Positions 4,580 to 5,188 of a stretch of 5,188 nucleotides of DNA are shown in pieces; the stretch's first letter is position 1, and every line of letters begins with the position of its first letter. This DNA comes from Firmicutes bacterium CAG:110 (lineage in GTDB: Bacteria; Bacillota; Clostridia; Oscillospirales; Oscillospiraceae): positions 8,232 to 13,419 of the forward strand of contig HF988081.1 of assembly GCA_000434635.1 (NCBI GenBank). Direction: 5' to 3'. The notes beneath the pieces were generated by a model that made no database searches, had not been told where the DNA came from, and was given only the letters and a program-made list of their open reading frames with translations. A program made the translations under genes and the position numbers.

Positions 4580-4909
4580 CATCCCCAGTTGGATTATATC
4601 GAGACAACTATACGGTAAAAAGGCAGATTTTGCTTTATTTCCGAACTTTATAGGAAGTCTTGAAAGTAATTCTCCGAAACGTCCCTTTTCCGGCGTGATA
4701 TGGGCAGAAAACGAAAAGATGTGCAGAAATGACAAAGGAGCAATTCTATACATACCAGCAGCAAACTGGCAGGCATCCGGCGAGAGCATCAAAAGCAGAT
4801 TTTTGCCCGAACAGGCTCTTGCAAATATCCGAATTGTCTGATAAAATAATTGTGTATACGTAAAAGGGATCGAGGCGATCGATCAAAACAACAAAGGAGG
4901 CATTTGCAC
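4580..4909. other. AT-rich intergenic region with no supported gene
   Basis: This stretch of about 330 bp is visibly richer in A/T than the flanking genes. It contains only short frames with no recognisable product. One is a 44-codon plus-strand frame (4729-4863) without a ribosome site. The minus-strand frame that crosses it continues antisense through the tRNA. Two near-identical short motifs, GCAGATTTTGC (4623-4633) and GCAGATTTTTGC (4795-4806), lie about 170 bp apart. The right end carries the promoter, the leader and a strong ribosome site for the downstream secreted protein. No attachment-site copy of the tRNA 3' end was found. Confidence 0.6.
4819..4847 (+). promoter_or_regulatory. Probable sigma-A promoter of the secreted repeat protein
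   Basis: TTGCAA (4819-4824), a 17-bp spacer and TAAAAT (4842-4847) give 4/6 and 5/6 matches to consensus. Predicted initiation near 4854 gives a leader of about 56 nt. The leader contains a small possible hairpin (GATCG 4868-4872 with CGATC 4876-4880) and then the ribosome site AAAGGAGG at 4893-4900. Confidence 0.6.
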
Positions 4910-5188
4910 ATGAAGGGAAGAATCATCGTATCAACGCTCCTTGCGCTGCTGCTTCTCGTCAGCATGCCCGTGTCGGCGCTTGCGGCGACCTGGGACATCG
5001 GCAAGGGCGACATCACCGTAAACGCCGAGAGCGGCGGGCAGACGGTCAGGCAGGGAGGCGGAGCCGCTGTACCGGACAGCGCGCCCGTCATTACGGTAAC
5101 CTCTAAGGAAAACACCCTCACCATCAACGCGGAAAGCGGTCAGACCGCAAGCGTCACACTCTCCGGTGTGAACATCGACGTGCGCGAT
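4910..5188 (+). CDS. Secreted repeat-containing surface protein (5' part, runs off the window)
   Basis: Ninety-three codons are present, with no stop before the window edge. The ATG at 4910 has an excellent AAAGGAGG site 9 nt upstream. The N-terminus is a classical Sec signal peptide: K2/R4, hydrophobic core 5-17, then SALA|A with likely cleavage after A25. The mature start is rich in Gly, Thr, Val and Asn and shows an imperfect repeat, ITVNAESGGQTV (35-46) and LTINAESGQTASV (70-82), then VTLSGVNIDVRD. This alternating beta-strand style resembles clostridial beta-helix or carbohydrate-binding surface proteins (for example the Cthe_2159-like group). That assignment is an inference from pattern only. 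The rest of the protein, including any anchor or dockerin, is not visible. Confidence 0.85.
   Translation, partial: MKGRIIVSTLLALLLLVSMPVSALAATWDIGKGDITVNAESGGQTVRQGGGAAVPDSAPVITVTSKENTLTINAESGQTASVTLSGVNIDVRD

Noticed and set aside
4355..4792. 145-codon minus-strand frame downstream and antisense of tRNA-Pro(CGG)
   Set aside because: Its C-terminal part (GVSGFEPEAS...) is the usual artefact of translating the antisense of a tRNA. It crosses two terminators and has no family resemblance.
4729..4863. 44-codon plus-strand frame in the AT-rich gap
   Set aside because: No ribosome-binding site, no recognisable domain, and it overlaps the promoter of the downstream gene.
4420..4909. Integrated element in tRNA-Pro(CGG)
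   Set aside because: No second copy of the tRNA 3' end and no integrase frame in the downstream 460 bp. The tRNA is intact with its own terminator.
4789..5127. 112-codon minus-strand frame opposite the secreted protein
   Set aside because: It is antisense to a gene with a clear promoter, ribosome site and signal peptide, and has no recognisable features.
1..5188. CRISPR array, transposase or defence gene cluster
   Set aside because: No regularly spaced repeats, transposase motifs or insertion-sequence ends were seen. The Lar-like protein alone does not make a defence locus.

Overview
The window looks like chromosomal DNA from a spore-forming member of the Clostridia, most likely Oscillospiraceae (Oscillibacter/Flavonifractor-like). 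This taxonomic call is an inference. It rests on moderately GC-rich genes with strong Shine-Dalgarno sites, tRNAs with encoded CCA, a SpoIVFB-like M50 protease directly upstream of the paired 'TIGR03960/TIGR03936' radical SAM genes (a familiar clostridial arrangement), and a secreted repeat protein of a type common in gut Clostridia.

Layout from left to right. (1) Positions 1-106 hold a minus-strand tRNA-Pro(GGG), with a perfect inverted repeat just beyond its 3' end at the window edge. Its extended -10 promoter and an A-rich UP-like block fill the gap at 107-217. (2) Positions 218-4257 hold one compact minus-strand operon of six genes, read from right to left. In transcription order these are a 99-aa single-pass membrane protein, an M50 site-2-type protease, a B12-domain radical SAM protein, its DUF2344 partner, a 71-aa zinc-ribbon protein resembling Lar, and a PaaI-type hotdog thioesterase. 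Gaps are 28 bp or less, and three of the five junctions overlap (23, 8 and 17 bp). (3) Positions 4258-4372 form a divergent promoter region. (4) Positions 4373-4449 hold a plus-strand tRNA-Pro(CGG) with a perfect consensus sigma-A promoter, followed by two tandem hairpin terminators. (5) Positions 4580-4909 are AT-rich and apparently non-coding, ending in a promoter. (6) From 4910 to the right edge is the start of a secreted, repeat-containing surface protein that runs off the window.

How the genes fit together. The membrane protein and M50 protease occupy the position of a spoIVFA/spoIVFB-like pair, and a sigma-E-like -10 sequence lies just upstream, so sporulation-linked expression is possible but unproven. 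The radical SAM protein and its DUF2344 partner are translationally coupled by an 8-bp overlap and probably act on the same unknown substrate. I know of no established reaction for this pair, so it is the best candidate here for undescribed biochemistry. The Lar-like zinc ribbon and the thioesterase follow in the same transcript with no obvious pathway link. The two tRNA-Pro genes flank the operon as an inverted pair that differ by compensatory stem changes.
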